Source of the DNA: Bifidobacterium sp. ESL0790 | GTDB taxonomy: Bacteria; Actinomycetota; Actinomycetes; Actinomycetales; Bifidobacteriaceae | NCBI RefSeq assembly: GCF_029395435.1 | Contig: NZ_CP113915.1 | Coordinates: 310,001 to 374,000 of the forward strand | DNA: 64,000 nucleotides | Reading direction: 5' to 3' | Shown: piece after piece, positions 44,500-53,392 of the stretch | Numbering within the stretch: the stretch's first letter is position 1 | Layout of the letters: every line of letters starts with the position of its first letter | The notes under the pieces: generated by a model | Database searches by the model: none | What the model saw: the letters and a program-made list of their open reading frames with translations, nothing else | Told to the model about the DNA's origin: nothing | Position numbers and translations under genes: made by a program

Positions 44500-44516
44500 A
44501 TACCGACGGTCGGTAT
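44500..44516. promoter_or_regulatory. TetR operator upstream of its own gene
   Basis: ATACCGACGGTCGGTAT is palindromic except at the central base and matches the site at 43427-43443. It lies 54 bp upstream of the TetR start, consistent with autorepression. Confidence 0.75.
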
Positions 44517-44557
44517 AAATAAATGGGTGTGTCGAAGTGGATCGAGTCGTTGGGGTA

Positions 44558-44681
44558 GTTAAGTGGGTGCTTTAGATGTTAAGTGGGTGCCTATTTTGCT
44601 GAAATACCCATGGGAATGGCTGCTTTTTAAGTATTTCCAGACGAGGAGGCACCCACTTAACGCCCAAAGCACCCACTTAAC
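44558..44681. repeat. Dispersed 124-bp inverted-repeat element, copy C
   Basis: This is the best-preserved copy: GTTAAGTGGGTGC at 44558 and again 20 bp later, and GCACCCACTTAAC ending at 44661 and 44681. The core shares TGCTGAAATACCC-type sequence with copy B. Unlike the other three copies it lies between divergent genes (tetR and the acyltransferase). Confidence 0.88.
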
Positions 44682-44778
44682 TCGATTTGATGCTTTTGGG
44701 GTGCCGATTGCTCGGTTTTCGAGTATGCCACGCGGGGCGATAATCCACGACGTTGCGGGCTTGCGGCACAATGGAGGC

Positions 44779-45684
44779 ATGACTTCCAAGGGAAAACCAT
44801 CGCCGCGTTCGGCCGTCAAGCCGCTGAGTGACGAGCAGGTGAGGCTGCTCGGAGAGCGCCACCACCTCGTCGATCCGACGTATTATTACCCGACCGGCCC
44901 GCGCAAGCCCAACACCGCCGAGATCGAGGCCCAGAACCCGAAGGCCACCAAGCGCCTGCTCGACGCCGTCTCCATGGTGCTGCGCCAGCACAGCAAGGTG
45001 CGCGCCTGGGGCTTGGAACGTGTGCCCGAGACCGGGCCGTTCATCACCGCCGCCACGCACGTGACGATGTACGACGTCTTCGTGCCGATGGACGCGCTCT
45101 TCCACATGGGCCGCCGCCCGCGCTATATGGCCAAGGCCGAGATGGCGCACTGGCCGCTGATTGGCAAGTGGTTCCAGCTGGTGGGCATGCAGCCGGTGCC
45201 GCGCCGCAAGGGCAAGGCCGTGGAGATCGAGAAGGAATCCATCGACATCATCACTTCCGGCCGCCCGCTGACTGTCTGGCCGGAGGGGACGCTCTCGCGC
45301 GACCCGCTCAAGTGGCCGATGAGCCTCAAGAACGGCGTGGGCGTCATCGCCCTCGAGTCGTCGCGCCGGCTTGGCTACCAGGTGCCGCTTTATCCTTCGA
45401 TCACGTGGGGCGCGGCGAGCATCAACCACTGGCTGCCGTACCCGCGCAAGAACGTGGTGATGTGCTTCGACGAGCGGCTGGATTACGCCGATCTGCTCGA
45501 GACCCAGGACGAGTGGGGCGTGGAGCCGCCGAAGGCGCTGGCCGACGCGCTGGCCGCGCGCATCCGCGACAGGATGGAGGTCGTGATGGCCGAGATCCGT
45601 GGTGAGGAGCCGCCGGCCGAGGGATATTGGGACTATGCGACGATGAGCCGCAAGCCGCGTAGTCAGGAGATCACGAAAGGCTGA
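44779..45684 (+). CDS. 1-Acylglycerol-3-phosphate acyltransferase (PlsC-like)
   Basis: This lysophosphatidate-type acyltransferase acts in phospholipid synthesis at the membrane. The 301-residue chain has the HX4D catalytic motif in THVTMYD (H94, D99), the substrate-binding WPEGTLSR near residue 169, and a long hydrophilic start. AATGGAGGC lies very close to the ATG at 44779, so an in-frame ATG at 44725 (MPRGAII) remains possible. It precedes gpsA, which makes the glycerol-3-phosphate used in the same pathway. The PlsC role is a family inference; other acyl acceptors are possible. Confidence 0.85.
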   Translation: MTSKGKPSPRSAVKPLSDEQVRLLGERHHLVDPTYYYPTGPRKPNTAEIEAQNPKATKRLLDAVSMVLRQHSKVRAWGLERVPETGPFITAATHVTMYDVFVPMDALFHMGRRPRYMAKAEMAHWPLIGKWFQLVGMQPVPRRKGKAVEIEKESIDIITSGRPLTVWPEGTLSRDPLKWPMSLKNGVGVIALESSRRLGYQVPLYPSITWGAASINHWLPYPRKNVVMCFDERLDYADLLETQDEWGVEPPKALADALAARIRDRMEVVMAEIRGEEPPAEGYWDYATMSRKPRSQEITKG

Positions 45685-46022
45685 TTTCGTTGCCGTGGAA
45701 TCGCTTGTAGGTGACAGGCTGCGAAATTGGGATTGCGATTAGGTCCTAGATGCCAGTGATTTTGGATGATTGTGAGTGATATCGCCATGACGTCTACGAT
45801 TCGGGTTGCGCGGTGATGCAGAGCAGCTAGTGCCAATTCCGTGGTGGGCTATGATGTTCGGATACGATTCGGACGGTCGTGAATGCAACGGATGGTACCA
45901 GGTGGGCGCGGAATGGTAGGTATGCCTAAAAGGTTCTGCCGACTACCTGGAAGGGCCGCGATTTTGGCGTCGGGACCCCAAGCGCTACCGTTAAGGGATA
46001 CGAATGCGAGGGAGCGGAACCA
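45685..46022. other. Intergenic region upstream of gpsA
   Basis: These 338 bp hold no supported gene, repeat or strong hairpin. AGGGAGCGGAACCA just before the gpsA start is the only clear signal. The gpsA promoter is presumably here. Confidence 0.4.
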
Positions 46023-47018
46023 ATGAATATTACAGTGCTTGGAGCAGGAGCGTGGGGCACGGCGTTCGGCCAGGTGCTCGCGGACGCCGGCAACCAGGTG
46101 ACCATGTGGGCGCGCGAGCCCGAGATCGTGGCGGGCATCCGCGACGACCATCGCAACGCGGTCAGGCTGCCCAGCGTCAAGCGTTTGCCTGACGCCATGA
46201 CGGCCAGCGGCGACCGCGCCGAGGCCGTGAAGGACGCGCGGATCGTGGTGGTGGCCATCGCCGCCCAGCACGCCGGCGAGGCGCTGGGGCCCTTCGAGTC
46301 GCTTATTCCCAAGGACGCCGTGGTCGTCTCTCTGATGAAGGGCATCGAACGGTCGACCGGCAGGCGCATGGACGAGGTGGTGCGCGAGGCGCTGGCCCTG
46401 CCACAGGAGCGTTTCGCCGCGATTTCCGGGCCGAACCTGAGCCGCGAAGTGGCCGACCGCCAGCCAAGCGCCACGGTGGTGGCGTGCTCCGACATCGACA
46501 ACGCCCGCCTGGTGGCCAGGGCCTGCACGACCAAGTATTTCAAGGCATTCGTCACCACCGACGTCATCGGCGTGGAGATGTGCGGGTCGCTCAAGAACGT
46601 GGTGGCGCTCGCCGTCGGCATGGCCCGGGGCGCCGGCTACGGCGAGAACACGGCCGCCATGATCGAGACCAGAGGGCTGGTGGAGCTGCAGGCCTTGGGC
46701 GAGGCCGCGGGAGCGAAGGCCAAGACGTTCTCCGGGCTGGCGGGGGTCGGCGACCTGATCGCCACGTGCGGCTCGCCCCTGAGCCGCAACTACACCTTCG
46801 GCGCGAACCTCGGACGCGGCATGAGCGTGGACGAGGCGACGCGCGTGAGCAACGGCGTGGCCGAGGGTGTGTCGACCACCGACGCCGTGGTGCGCATGGG
46901 CCGCCAATACGGTGTGCCCACGCCGCTGGCCGGGGCGATGAACGACGTGCTCAAACACGGCCTGACCTGCGAGCAGATGCTCGCCGAATTCCTCGGCGGA
47001 CAGATTACCGAGGAGTAA
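46023..47018 (+). CDS. gpsA: Glycerol-3-phosphate dehydrogenase [NAD(P)+]
   Basis: This enzyme reduces dihydroxyacetone phosphate to sn-glycerol-3-phosphate for phospholipid synthesis, in the cytoplasm. The 331-residue protein has the Rossmann motif VLGAGAWGTAF (5-15), SLMKGIE, ISGPNLSREVADRQP, the catalytic lysine in CGSLKNVVALAVG (near 192), and FSGLAGVGDLIATC with SRNYTFG. Length and motifs are normal. It follows the acyltransferase gene and precedes ddl on the same strand, with separate promoters likely given the spacing. Confidence 0.95.
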   Translation: MNITVLGAGAWGTAFGQVLADAGNQVTMWAREPEIVAGIRDDHRNAVRLPSVKRLPDAMTASGDRAEAVKDARIVVVAIAAQHAGEALGPFESLIPKDAVVVSLMKGIERSTGRRMDEVVREALALPQERFAAISGPNLSREVADRQPSATVVACSDIDNARLVARACTTKYFKAFVTTDVIGVEMCGSLKNVVALAVGMARGAGYGENTAAMIETRGLVELQALGEAAGAKAKTFSGLAGVGDLIATCGSPLSRNYTFGANLGRGMSVDEATRVSNGVAEGVSTTDAVVRMGRQYGVPTPLAGAMNDVLKHGLTCEQMLAEFLGGQITEE

Positions 47019-47193
47019 GGCTGAGGAGTAGGGAAGACCCGGCTTGGCCCTTGTGCCAGACACACGTCACGCGCCTGTCGGGTTGTGCATTGGCTTTGTG
47101 AATGAGCGGGACAATCGCCGGGCGTGTCCCGATTGCCCGTGTAGGCTTTCTCATTAGGTTCTAAATCGATTTTTATATAGAGCGGAGTGAGGA

Positions 47194-48336
47194 ATGATGC
47201 GCAGAAAACGTGTGGCGGTGTTGTATGGCGGGAAAGCCGATGAGCATTCGATTTCCTGCCTTTCCGCCAACGGTGTGCTTTCCGCGATGGATACGGAGCG
47301 TTTCGAGCCCGTGCCGATTGGCATCACTAAGGCGGGCGAATGGGTGATGGGCGGCACCGATCCGCGTGATTTCAACGTCGCCAATGGTGCTATGCCCACC
47401 GTCGACGCCGGTGAGGACGCGAAGCCGGTCGTGCTCGACATGGCCCGTGGCAACAATGGTTTCTTCGTGCGTGAGGCCGACGGTTCCCTGACCTCGCTCG
47501 GCTTCATCGATGTGGTCTTCCCTGTGCTGCATGGCCCGTTCGGCGAGGACGGCACGGTGCAAGGGCTGCTCGAGATGATGGGCGTGCCCTACGTGGGCTG
47601 CGGCGTCTTCGCCTCGGCCGCCTGCATGGACAAGGTCTTCACCAAGGTGCTACTGCGCGCCGAGGGCATTCCCGTCACCCCCGACGTCACCGTCGACACG
47701 CGTGATTTCAACGAGGTCGACAAGTTCGTCGAGGACGCCAAGGCCGTGATGGACGAGATCAAGCGCAAGAAGCTCACCTATCCGCTCTTCGCCAAGCCGT
47801 CGCGCGCGGGCTCGAGCTTCGGGGTCACCAAGCTGGAGCGCAAGGGCGACGTGGATGAGCTCGCCGCCGCGCTTTACGAGGCGTCGCGCCACGATTGGAA
47901 GGTGCTGGTGGAGCAGGGCGTCGAGGGCCGCGAGATCGAGTGCGCGGTACTTGGTCCGTCCGCCGACGAGGAGCCGCAGTCCGCCCAGCCCGGCGAGATC
48001 GTGCTCGACCACCGCGCCGAGGGCGGCGACCAATTCTATGATTTCGACAGCAAATACACCGACGCCGAGGCCTCGCATGTCGAGGCTCCCGCGCATCTGC
48101 CCCAGGAGACCCTTGAGGCGTTGCGGCGGATCGCGGTGAAGGCGTTCAAGGCCGTCGATGGAACCGGGCTCTCGCGCGTCGACACGTTCGTGACGCCGAA
48201 GGGCGAGATCATGGTCAACGAGATCAACACCATGCCTGGTTTCACGCCGATTTCCATGTATCCCAAGGCTTGGGAGGCCAGCGGAATCGGGTATGCTGAT
48301 CTGATAGGCAAGCTCATCGATGGTGTGGCTCGCTAG
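47194..48336 (+). CDS. ddl: D-alanine--D-alanine ligase
   Basis: This ATP-grasp enzyme joins two D-alanines for the peptidoglycan precursor. The 380-residue protein has VLYGGKADEHSISCLSA (N-terminal, with E18-type substrate residue), FPVLHGPFGEDGTVQGLLEM, the ATP-grasp region FAKPSRAGSSFGVTK, and the metal-binding end MVNEINTMPGFTPISMYPK. Residues about 255-275 form an acidic insertion. AGCGGAGTGAGGA precedes the ATG. The GEDGTVQG loop and the C-terminal motif are those of D-Ala-D-Ala ligases; a change to D-lactate specificity is not indicated. Confidence 0.94.
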   Translation: MMRRKRVAVLYGGKADEHSISCLSANGVLSAMDTERFEPVPIGITKAGEWVMGGTDPRDFNVANGAMPTVDAGEDAKPVVLDMARGNNGFFVREADGSLTSLGFIDVVFPVLHGPFGEDGTVQGLLEMMGVPYVGCGVFASAACMDKVFTKVLLRAEGIPVTPDVTVDTRDFNEVDKFVEDAKAVMDEIKRKKLTYPLFAKPSRAGSSFGVTKLERKGDVDELAAALYEASRHDWKVLVEQGVEGREIECAVLGPSADEEPQSAQPGEIVLDHRAEGGDQFYDFDSKYTDAEASHVEAPAHLPQETLEALRRIAVKAFKAVDGTGLSRVDTFVTPKGEIMVNEINTMPGFTPISMYPKAWEASGIGYADLIGKLIDGVAR

Positions 48337-48428
48337 ATTTGTGTGGTAGTCCCGATGGCGCGGAGACCCCTGAGATGTTGGTGCCGCGATCGTCGGGAAG
48401 TTGTTGGGATTAGCCTGATGCAACCGAC

Positions 48429-51185
48429 ATGAAAGGTCAAGTGCTCAAAATGAACGAGGAGAACCAGGCGGCGAAACGCGACGACGAGGCGCGAGACCTT
48501 TCGGGGCCCGATGGCCAGATGCGCAACGACGGACGTTCGTCGCAGATGGACGCTGGGGACGCGAGGCGGCAGGCCTTGGGTGAGCACGTGGCCAAGCATG
48601 TTGCGCATACGGCTGATGCGGCTGGTGAGGCTGGCGCGTCGGGTTCGGCTGATTCGCTGGCGTCGGCTGATTCGCTGGGGTCGGTTGATTCGCTAGGTTT
48701 GTCGGATTCGTCAGGGTCCACTGATTCATCGGGTTCGGGTGGTTCGTCACTGTCGCATGTCGTTGGGGGAAAAGAGCTCTTCGGACTGCAGATTCCCGAG
48801 ATTCCGGTTCTGCCGAATCGAATGTACGAATCCCGCGAGCCTGTGGTCTCGCCGAAGTCCGTGCAATCCTCGACGTCACCTGCGTCGTCTGTATCACCCG
48901 TATCGTCTGCTTCCCCTGTGTCGTCTGTGTCTTCGACGTCCTCTAGTTCGCCGACGTCCTCTATGACCCAGACGCAAGGCCAGCCGGCTTGGGGTTCCTC
49001 TGATACGCGTTCAAAGGTCGAATCTTCGGCCCAGCATGATATCAAGCATGAGGCTAATCCTGCTGAGGATGGAGCAACCCAGACCCAGGCCGGCATAAAG
49101 CCCGAGACTGGTACTTCAGCGTTTGCCGCTTCGAATCCTGCGGTCGGCTCGACGCAGAGCCCCGCGCAATCGCCATCATCCGCACAGGCCCAGAAGCCTG
49201 CGCAAGAGCATGCGTCCAAGCAGCGCAAGAATACCGGCTCGGCGTTTGGCAAGGAGACGTCGTCGCCTTACGAAACGACTTTGGCAAACGCTCCGATGTC
49301 GTCCATTTCGGGGCAGCTGGGTCAGCAGCAGACCGTCTTCCGGCCGTTCGCGCGGCACGAGCAGGAGGCCCAATATAACCCGAACCAAACCAGCTTCCAG
49401 CAGCCCGCCAACCCTCAAAACGGCTATCAGCAGGGAGCGCAGCAGGGCGCATTCCAGCAGCCTGGCTATCAGACGCCCGCTGCCCCGCAATCCGGTTATC
49501 AGCAGCCGGCGGCGCAGCGGGTGATGGCGCAGCAGCCCGGTCAGCAGCAGACGGTGCCGCAACAGACGGTGCCCCAGCAACAACCCCCGCAGCAGTCTGG
49601 CTCGCAGCAATATAGCCAGCAATCTCCGTACGCTCAGCAGACGGTGTCGCAGCAGCCCGTAGCTCGGCCGCAGACCATGCCGCAGCAACCAGCCTCGCAG
49701 CAGCCTGTCTATCAGCAGCCGGCGGTTCAGCAACCCGTTCAGCAAGCCGCATACATGCAATATGGCTCGCAGCAGTATGCTCCCGTGCAGGCAGCGCCCC
49801 AGCAGCTATCTCCTCAGGCGAATCCTCAGCAGGCTCCGGCCGCGTACCCGCAGTATGGTGCCCAGCAAACTCAACAGGCTCAGCAGTATGCGCCCCAGCA
49901 GCCGGTCGCTCAGCCATATGGATATCAGCAGCCGATGTATCAGCAGCCGGCTCCGCAACAGTACGTCGCGCCGCAGCAGCCGTATACGCCACAATATGGC
50001 CCCCAGCAGCCCGCATACCCCCAATATGGCTACCAACAGCCAGCCCAGCCGCAACAGCCCGTCTACCAGGCATATACGCCACAGCAGCTAGGGGTGACAT
50101 TGGCCACGCCCAGCTACGCTTACGCCCAACCGGTCACTTCCGGTCTCTCTGGCCGCCGGCTGCGCTACATCTACCAGACCCAGCCTTGGTGGCCCCAGCT
50201 CTCGAGCTGGCTCGGCATGGTGCGCAAGCGGTTCTCCACGGTCGGCCTGGCGTTGGCCATGGTGATGGTGGTCTGGAACCTTCTCGCCTTCGGGCTCACC
50301 TTCCTGGTGCGTGTGGTGACCAATGGCGCGAAGCTGCCGATGTGGGCATCGTTCCTCGTCGGTAATGGCCCGCTCTACCTGGTCGCGATACCGTTGTCGC
50401 TGCTCATATTCCGCAGATTGCCGGTGGTCAAGCGCAAGACGAGCAACATGAGCTTTAGCATGTTCCTGACCGTCATGGCCATCACCTTCCCGCTCTCCTA
50501 CCTCGGCAGCCAGATCGGCACCCTCCTCTCCAGCATGCTCTCGCATGGCCAGGCGCGCAGCAGCATCAGCGAGATGATTGGCAGCATGGATCCGCTCACC
50601 ATCCTGCTGACCACCGTCATCATCGGTCCGATCTTCGAGGAGTGGCTCTTCCGCCGGCTCATCATCGACCACATCCAGCAATATGGCGAGGTGACGGCCA
50701 TCGTGGTCTCCGCGGGGGCTTTCGCGCTCTTCCACGGCAACCTCTTCCAGTTCTTCTATGTGTTCTTCTTCGGTCTGCTGGAGGGGTATGTCTACGTGCG
50801 CACGGGCAAGTTGCGCTATACGATCGCGATGCACATGACCTACAACTTCTGTGGCGGTTTCCTGCCGCAGATGGCGCTTATGGCCACCAGTTCGGACGCC
50901 TACAAGGCCATCGCCAGCGGTTCCTCGCAGGCCATCGCGAAGCTGATCACCACGGGCCACTTCGGCGATCTCGCTCCGTTGCTGCTCTATTCGGTCTTCC
51001 AGTGGGTGATGATCATCACCGGTGTGATCGTGGCCATCGTCAACCGCAAGAAACTCGTCTTCTACAAGGCTCCCGAGGAGCTGCCGAAGGGCCTGCGCGC
51101 CAAGACCGCCGTCGGCAACGTCGGCATCTGCATCTTCATCGTGCTGTGCGCCTTGGAGATGATACTGGCGCTATCCGTTCGCTAG
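48429..51185 (+). CDS. CPBP-family membrane protease with very long Gln/Pro-rich N-terminus
   Basis: The 918-residue protein joins a disordered N-terminal region of about 570 residues to a CPBP (Abi/CAAX-type) membrane domain. Residues about 60-100 are Ser/Asp/Gly repeats, about 130-290 are Ser/Thr/Pro-rich, and about 295-560 are dominated by Gln, Pro, Tyr and Ala. The membrane domain has the EExxxR motif in FEEWLFRRLI (near 735) and the later His motifs HGNLFQFF and HMTYNF. CPBP proteins cleave prenylated or other membrane substrates or confer bacteriocin immunity. The start may be 48429 or the ATG at 48450; neither has a strong ribosome site. A terminator follows. Confidence 0.85.
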   Translation: MKGQVLKMNEENQAAKRDDEARDLSGPDGQMRNDGRSSQMDAGDARRQALGEHVAKHVAHTADAAGEAGASGSADSLASADSLGSVDSLGLSDSSGSTDSSGSGGSSLSHVVGGKELFGLQIPEIPVLPNRMYESREPVVSPKSVQSSTSPASSVSPVSSASPVSSVSSTSSSSPTSSMTQTQGQPAWGSSDTRSKVESSAQHDIKHEANPAEDGATQTQAGIKPETGTSAFAASNPAVGSTQSPAQSPSSAQAQKPAQEHASKQRKNTGSAFGKETSSPYETTLANAPMSSISGQLGQQQTVFRPFARHEQEAQYNPNQTSFQQPANPQNGYQQGAQQGAFQQPGYQTPAAPQSGYQQPAAQRVMAQQPGQQQTVPQQTVPQQQPPQQSGSQQYSQQSPYAQQTVSQQPVARPQTMPQQPASQQPVYQQPAVQQPVQQAAYMQYGSQQYAPVQAAPQQLSPQANPQQAPAAYPQYGAQQTQQAQQYAPQQPVAQPYGYQQPMYQQPAPQQYVAPQQPYTPQYGPQQPAYPQYGYQQPAQPQQPVYQAYTPQQLGVTLATPSYAYAQPVTSGLSGRRLRYIYQTQPWWPQLSSWLGMVRKRFSTVGLALAMVMVVWNLLAFGLTFLVRVVTNGAKLPMWASFLVGNGPLYLVAIPLSLLIFRRLPVVKRKTSNMSFSMFLTVMAITFPLSYLGSQIGTLLSSMLSHGQARSSISEMIGSMDPLTILLTTVIIGPIFEEWLFRRLIIDHIQQYGEVTAIVVSAGAFALFHGNLFQFFYVFFFGLLEGYVYVRTGKLRYTIAMHMTYNFCGGFLPQMALMATSSDAYKAIASGSSQAIAKLITTGHFGDLAPLLLYSVFQWVMIITGVIVAIVNRKKLVFYKAPEELPKGLRAKTAVGNVGICIFIVLCALEMILALSVR

Positions 51186-51217
51186 CTGCTCGCCAGCGAA
51201 TCCGAGCGTTGCTGAAA

Positions 51218-51270
51218 GCCGTGGGAAAGCACCAAAATATACCTGCAAAGGTGCTTTTTCCACGGTTTTT
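51218..51270 (+). terminator. Intrinsic terminator after the CPBP gene
   Basis: GCCGTGGGAAAGCACC (51218-51233) pairs with GGTGCTTTTTCCACGGT (51250-51266) with one bulged base, followed by TTTT. It lies 33 bp after the stop. Confidence 0.8.
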
Positions 51271-51305
51271 GCTGTGTCTGGGTGGGCATCGGAAGGCAAT
51301 GGAGC

Positions 51306-51428
51306 GTTAAGTGGGTGGCTTGTGCGTTAACTAGGTGCCAATTCAAGGTAAAAACCTCAATGATTAGCTATTTTCCTGAGGATTCGGCAAAAGCGGCACC
51401 CACTTAACTTCAAAGGCACCCACTCAAC
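51306..51428. repeat. Dispersed 123-bp inverted-repeat element, copy D
   Basis: The TTAA(G/C)T motifs start at 51307 and 51327, and the right-hand CACCCAC(T)TAAC motifs end at 51408 and 51428, giving the same 20-bp spacing at each end. Single changes occur in two of the four motifs. The core is divergent from copies A-C. It lies between convergent genes. Confidence 0.82.
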
Positions 51429-51565
51429 TGATTCGGACAATAGTGAAGAGGTCTGTTTCATCGTTGATGAGGCAAAACTCAACCAGATTGCCAATTCCGT
51501 CTCGCCTGTAGAGGATTCAGAGGTGAGACGGCAATTCCCGCGCCGCCCGCCGCTCGCCGTCATCC

Positions 51566-52318
51566 TCAGGCGATGAAATCCTCCTTGGCCAGCACGCGCA
51601 CGGCCTTGTCGCGGATCTGGTCGGGGTTGATGCCGGGCTTGGCGAAAAGCATCACCTCGCCCTCGATGCCGGTGGCCGAGAAGCCGGTGAAATTGACGTG
51701 CGCCTGGTTCTTGTGCGTCGTCAGCCCCGTGGTGGCGCGCCCTACCTGCTCCAGCACGCGTTTGGTCACCGTGTTGAGGTCGCTGCCGGGCTTGACGGTG
51801 AACGCGACGCTCACGCAGGCCTCGCCGGCCGGGGTGATGCGCTCCAGGGCCGAGGTGTTGAGCACCGAGTTGGGGATGATGAGCTGGTTGCCGTTGCGCT
51901 CGCGCACCATGGTCTGCCGCCAGGTGATGTCCTCCACGGTGCCGGTGACGCCCGAGACGACCACCTGGTCTCCGGGGTGGATGACGTGGCCGAGCATGAG
52001 GCCGAAGCCCGAGACGATGTTGGAGATCGTGTCTTTGAGGCCCAGCGAGATCGCCACGCCGCCGATGCCGAGGGCGGTGACGATGGTGGTGGGGTTGATG
52101 CCGAAGACCGGCTGGAGCACCATGGCCGCGGCGATGGTCCAGATGGCCACGAGCGTGAGGTTGATGAAGATGGAGGCGTTGGGGATGTTCGAATGGTCGA
52201 GCAGACGCCTCAGGCCGCGCGAGACGAGCTTGGCGGCCACGATCGCGCAGACGAGCACGATGACCAGTAGGGCGATGCGCCCCTGGTTGGCCTTGAGCCA
52301 GTTCCAGACGATTTCCAT
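51566..52318 (-). CDS. Small-conductance mechanosensitive channel (MscS family)
   Basis: This 250-residue membrane channel releases solutes under hypo-osmotic stress. It has two N-terminal helices, then the pore-lining segment TIVTALGIGGVAISLGLKDT (TM3-like, Gly/Ala-rich) and the beta-domain start HVIHPGDQVVVSGVTGTVED. A ferredoxin-like C-terminal domain follows. It is the minimal MscS architecture. The ATG at 52318 gives a membrane-like start; an upstream ATG at 52348 is possible. It is probably a single gene. Confidence 0.88.
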   Translation of the reverse strand: MEIVWNWLKANQGRIALLVIVLVCAIVAAKLVSRGLRRLLDHSNIPNASIFINLTLVAIWTIAAAMVLQPVFGINPTTIVTALGIGGVAISLGLKDTISNIVSGFGLMLGHVIHPGDQVVVSGVTGTVEDITWRQTMVRERNGNQLIIPNSVLNTSALERITPAGEACVSVAFTVKPGSDLNTVTKRVLEQVGRATTGLTTHKNQAHVNFTGFSATGIEGEVMLFAKPGINPDQIRDKAVRVLAKEDFIA

Positions 52319-52555
52319 GGTTCCGAGTCTACTTCGTGCACCCAGCATAGGCGTTTGGCGACGTTTTTCATACCGTTCGGGCTTTGGTTTCGCGCCGAGT
52401 TATGGCCTTGCGCCGAATTAAATTATCGAAATGTAAGAATATGGGGCGATTGGCGTCGGATGTTTGGTCCGCGCGTTCCCTGATGCGGCCGTATGACAGT
52501 AAATAGACGGCAAACGGCACCTGTAATGTAAACAGGGCAAACGATGGACGTATGA

Positions 52556-53392
52556 CTATCGCGTGATGTCGCTCGAGCCGATCGGATTGAAGGGCAGCGA
52601 GGACTTCTCCCCGTTGGCTCCATGCTGCTGCGACTGAGCGCCGAAGCCTTCTGGGTGGTCGTGCTGCATGGTCTGCAGTTCGGTGAGCAGCTGGTCGACC
52701 TGTTTCTTGAAATCGAAGTCCTTGGTCTCGGCCGCGGCGATGCCCTTGAGCAGCGAGTTGTCGCCGCGCTCGAGGGTGTTGCGGAACATCTGCACCCAGA
52801 AGCTGGGCATGCTGTCGCTGGAGACGGCGAGGTAAAGCGTGCGCGCCACCACGGCGGCGTCGAGATTGCTCCACTGGTCGAGCGTGGTCTCCTTGGAGAG
52901 GCGTGGCCACATGCCCAGAACCGAGAGCAGGCCGCCAATCGAGAACTCCAGAAGCACGTCCTGGGTGATCGACATGTTGGCGTCCAAATGCTGCCATTGC
53001 ACGAATCCCGCGCGTATGGCGTCATGCGTCGTGTAGATGAGATGGGGGGAGGTGTGCTTGCCCACGGTGAGCGCTAGGCGGTCGATGTGGGCGCGGTTGG
53101 CGGGCACGCCGATGAGCTGCATGACGATGCCGTTCCAGGCCCGCGAGGGGTTGGTGGTGAACTCCGGCAGCGCGTTGTTGATGCTCTCCACGGTGTGCTT
53201 GATGGCCGACTCCGCGAGGTTGTCGAGCTTGCAGTAATGGTAGTAGAAAGAGTTGCGGTTGACACCTGCCAATTCCACGATGTCAGTGACCGTCACCTTC
53301 GCGTAGTCGCGTTCGCCCAACAGCTGCCAGAACGCATTCTCCATGCGTACTGTCGCTGGCAATTGATCCGAATCCTGTCGAGGTCTTGACAT
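52556..53392 (-). CDS. TetR-family transcriptional regulator
   Basis: This 278-residue protein has an N-terminal helix-turn-helix of the TetR type (about 15-65: AFWQLLGERDYAKVTVTDIV, ELAGVNRNSFYYHYCKLDNL). An all-helical effector region and a hydrophilic tail of about 45 residues follow. The target is not evident: upstream is an AT-rich gap of 900 bp, and downstream is the MscS gene on the same strand after about 240 bp. No palindromic site comparable to 43427/44500 was recognised. The AT-rich region upstream could hold its operator, for instance the repeated CTAATTAATTAT. Confidence 0.85.
   Translation of the reverse strand: MSRPRQDSDQLPATVRMENAFWQLLGERDYAKVTVTDIVELAGVNRNSFYYHYCKLDNLAESAIKHTVESINNALPEFTTNPSRAWNGIVMQLIGVPANRAHIDRLALTVGKHTSPHLIYTTHDAIRAGFVQWQHLDANMSITQDVLLEFSIGGLLSVLGMWPRLSKETTLDQWSNLDAAVVARTLYLAVSSDSMPSFWVQMFRNTLERGDNSLLKGIAAAETKDFDFKKQVDQLLTELQTMQHDHPEGFGAQSQQHGANGEKSSLPFNPIGSSDITR

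Noticed and set aside
44559-44819. Small ORFs with KWVP...LSGC-like products at the dispersed repeats (also 25140, 34883 and 51357)
   Set aside because: The similarity of the products comes from the repeat element itself; they lack consistent starts and ribosome sites and occur in different frames and directions.
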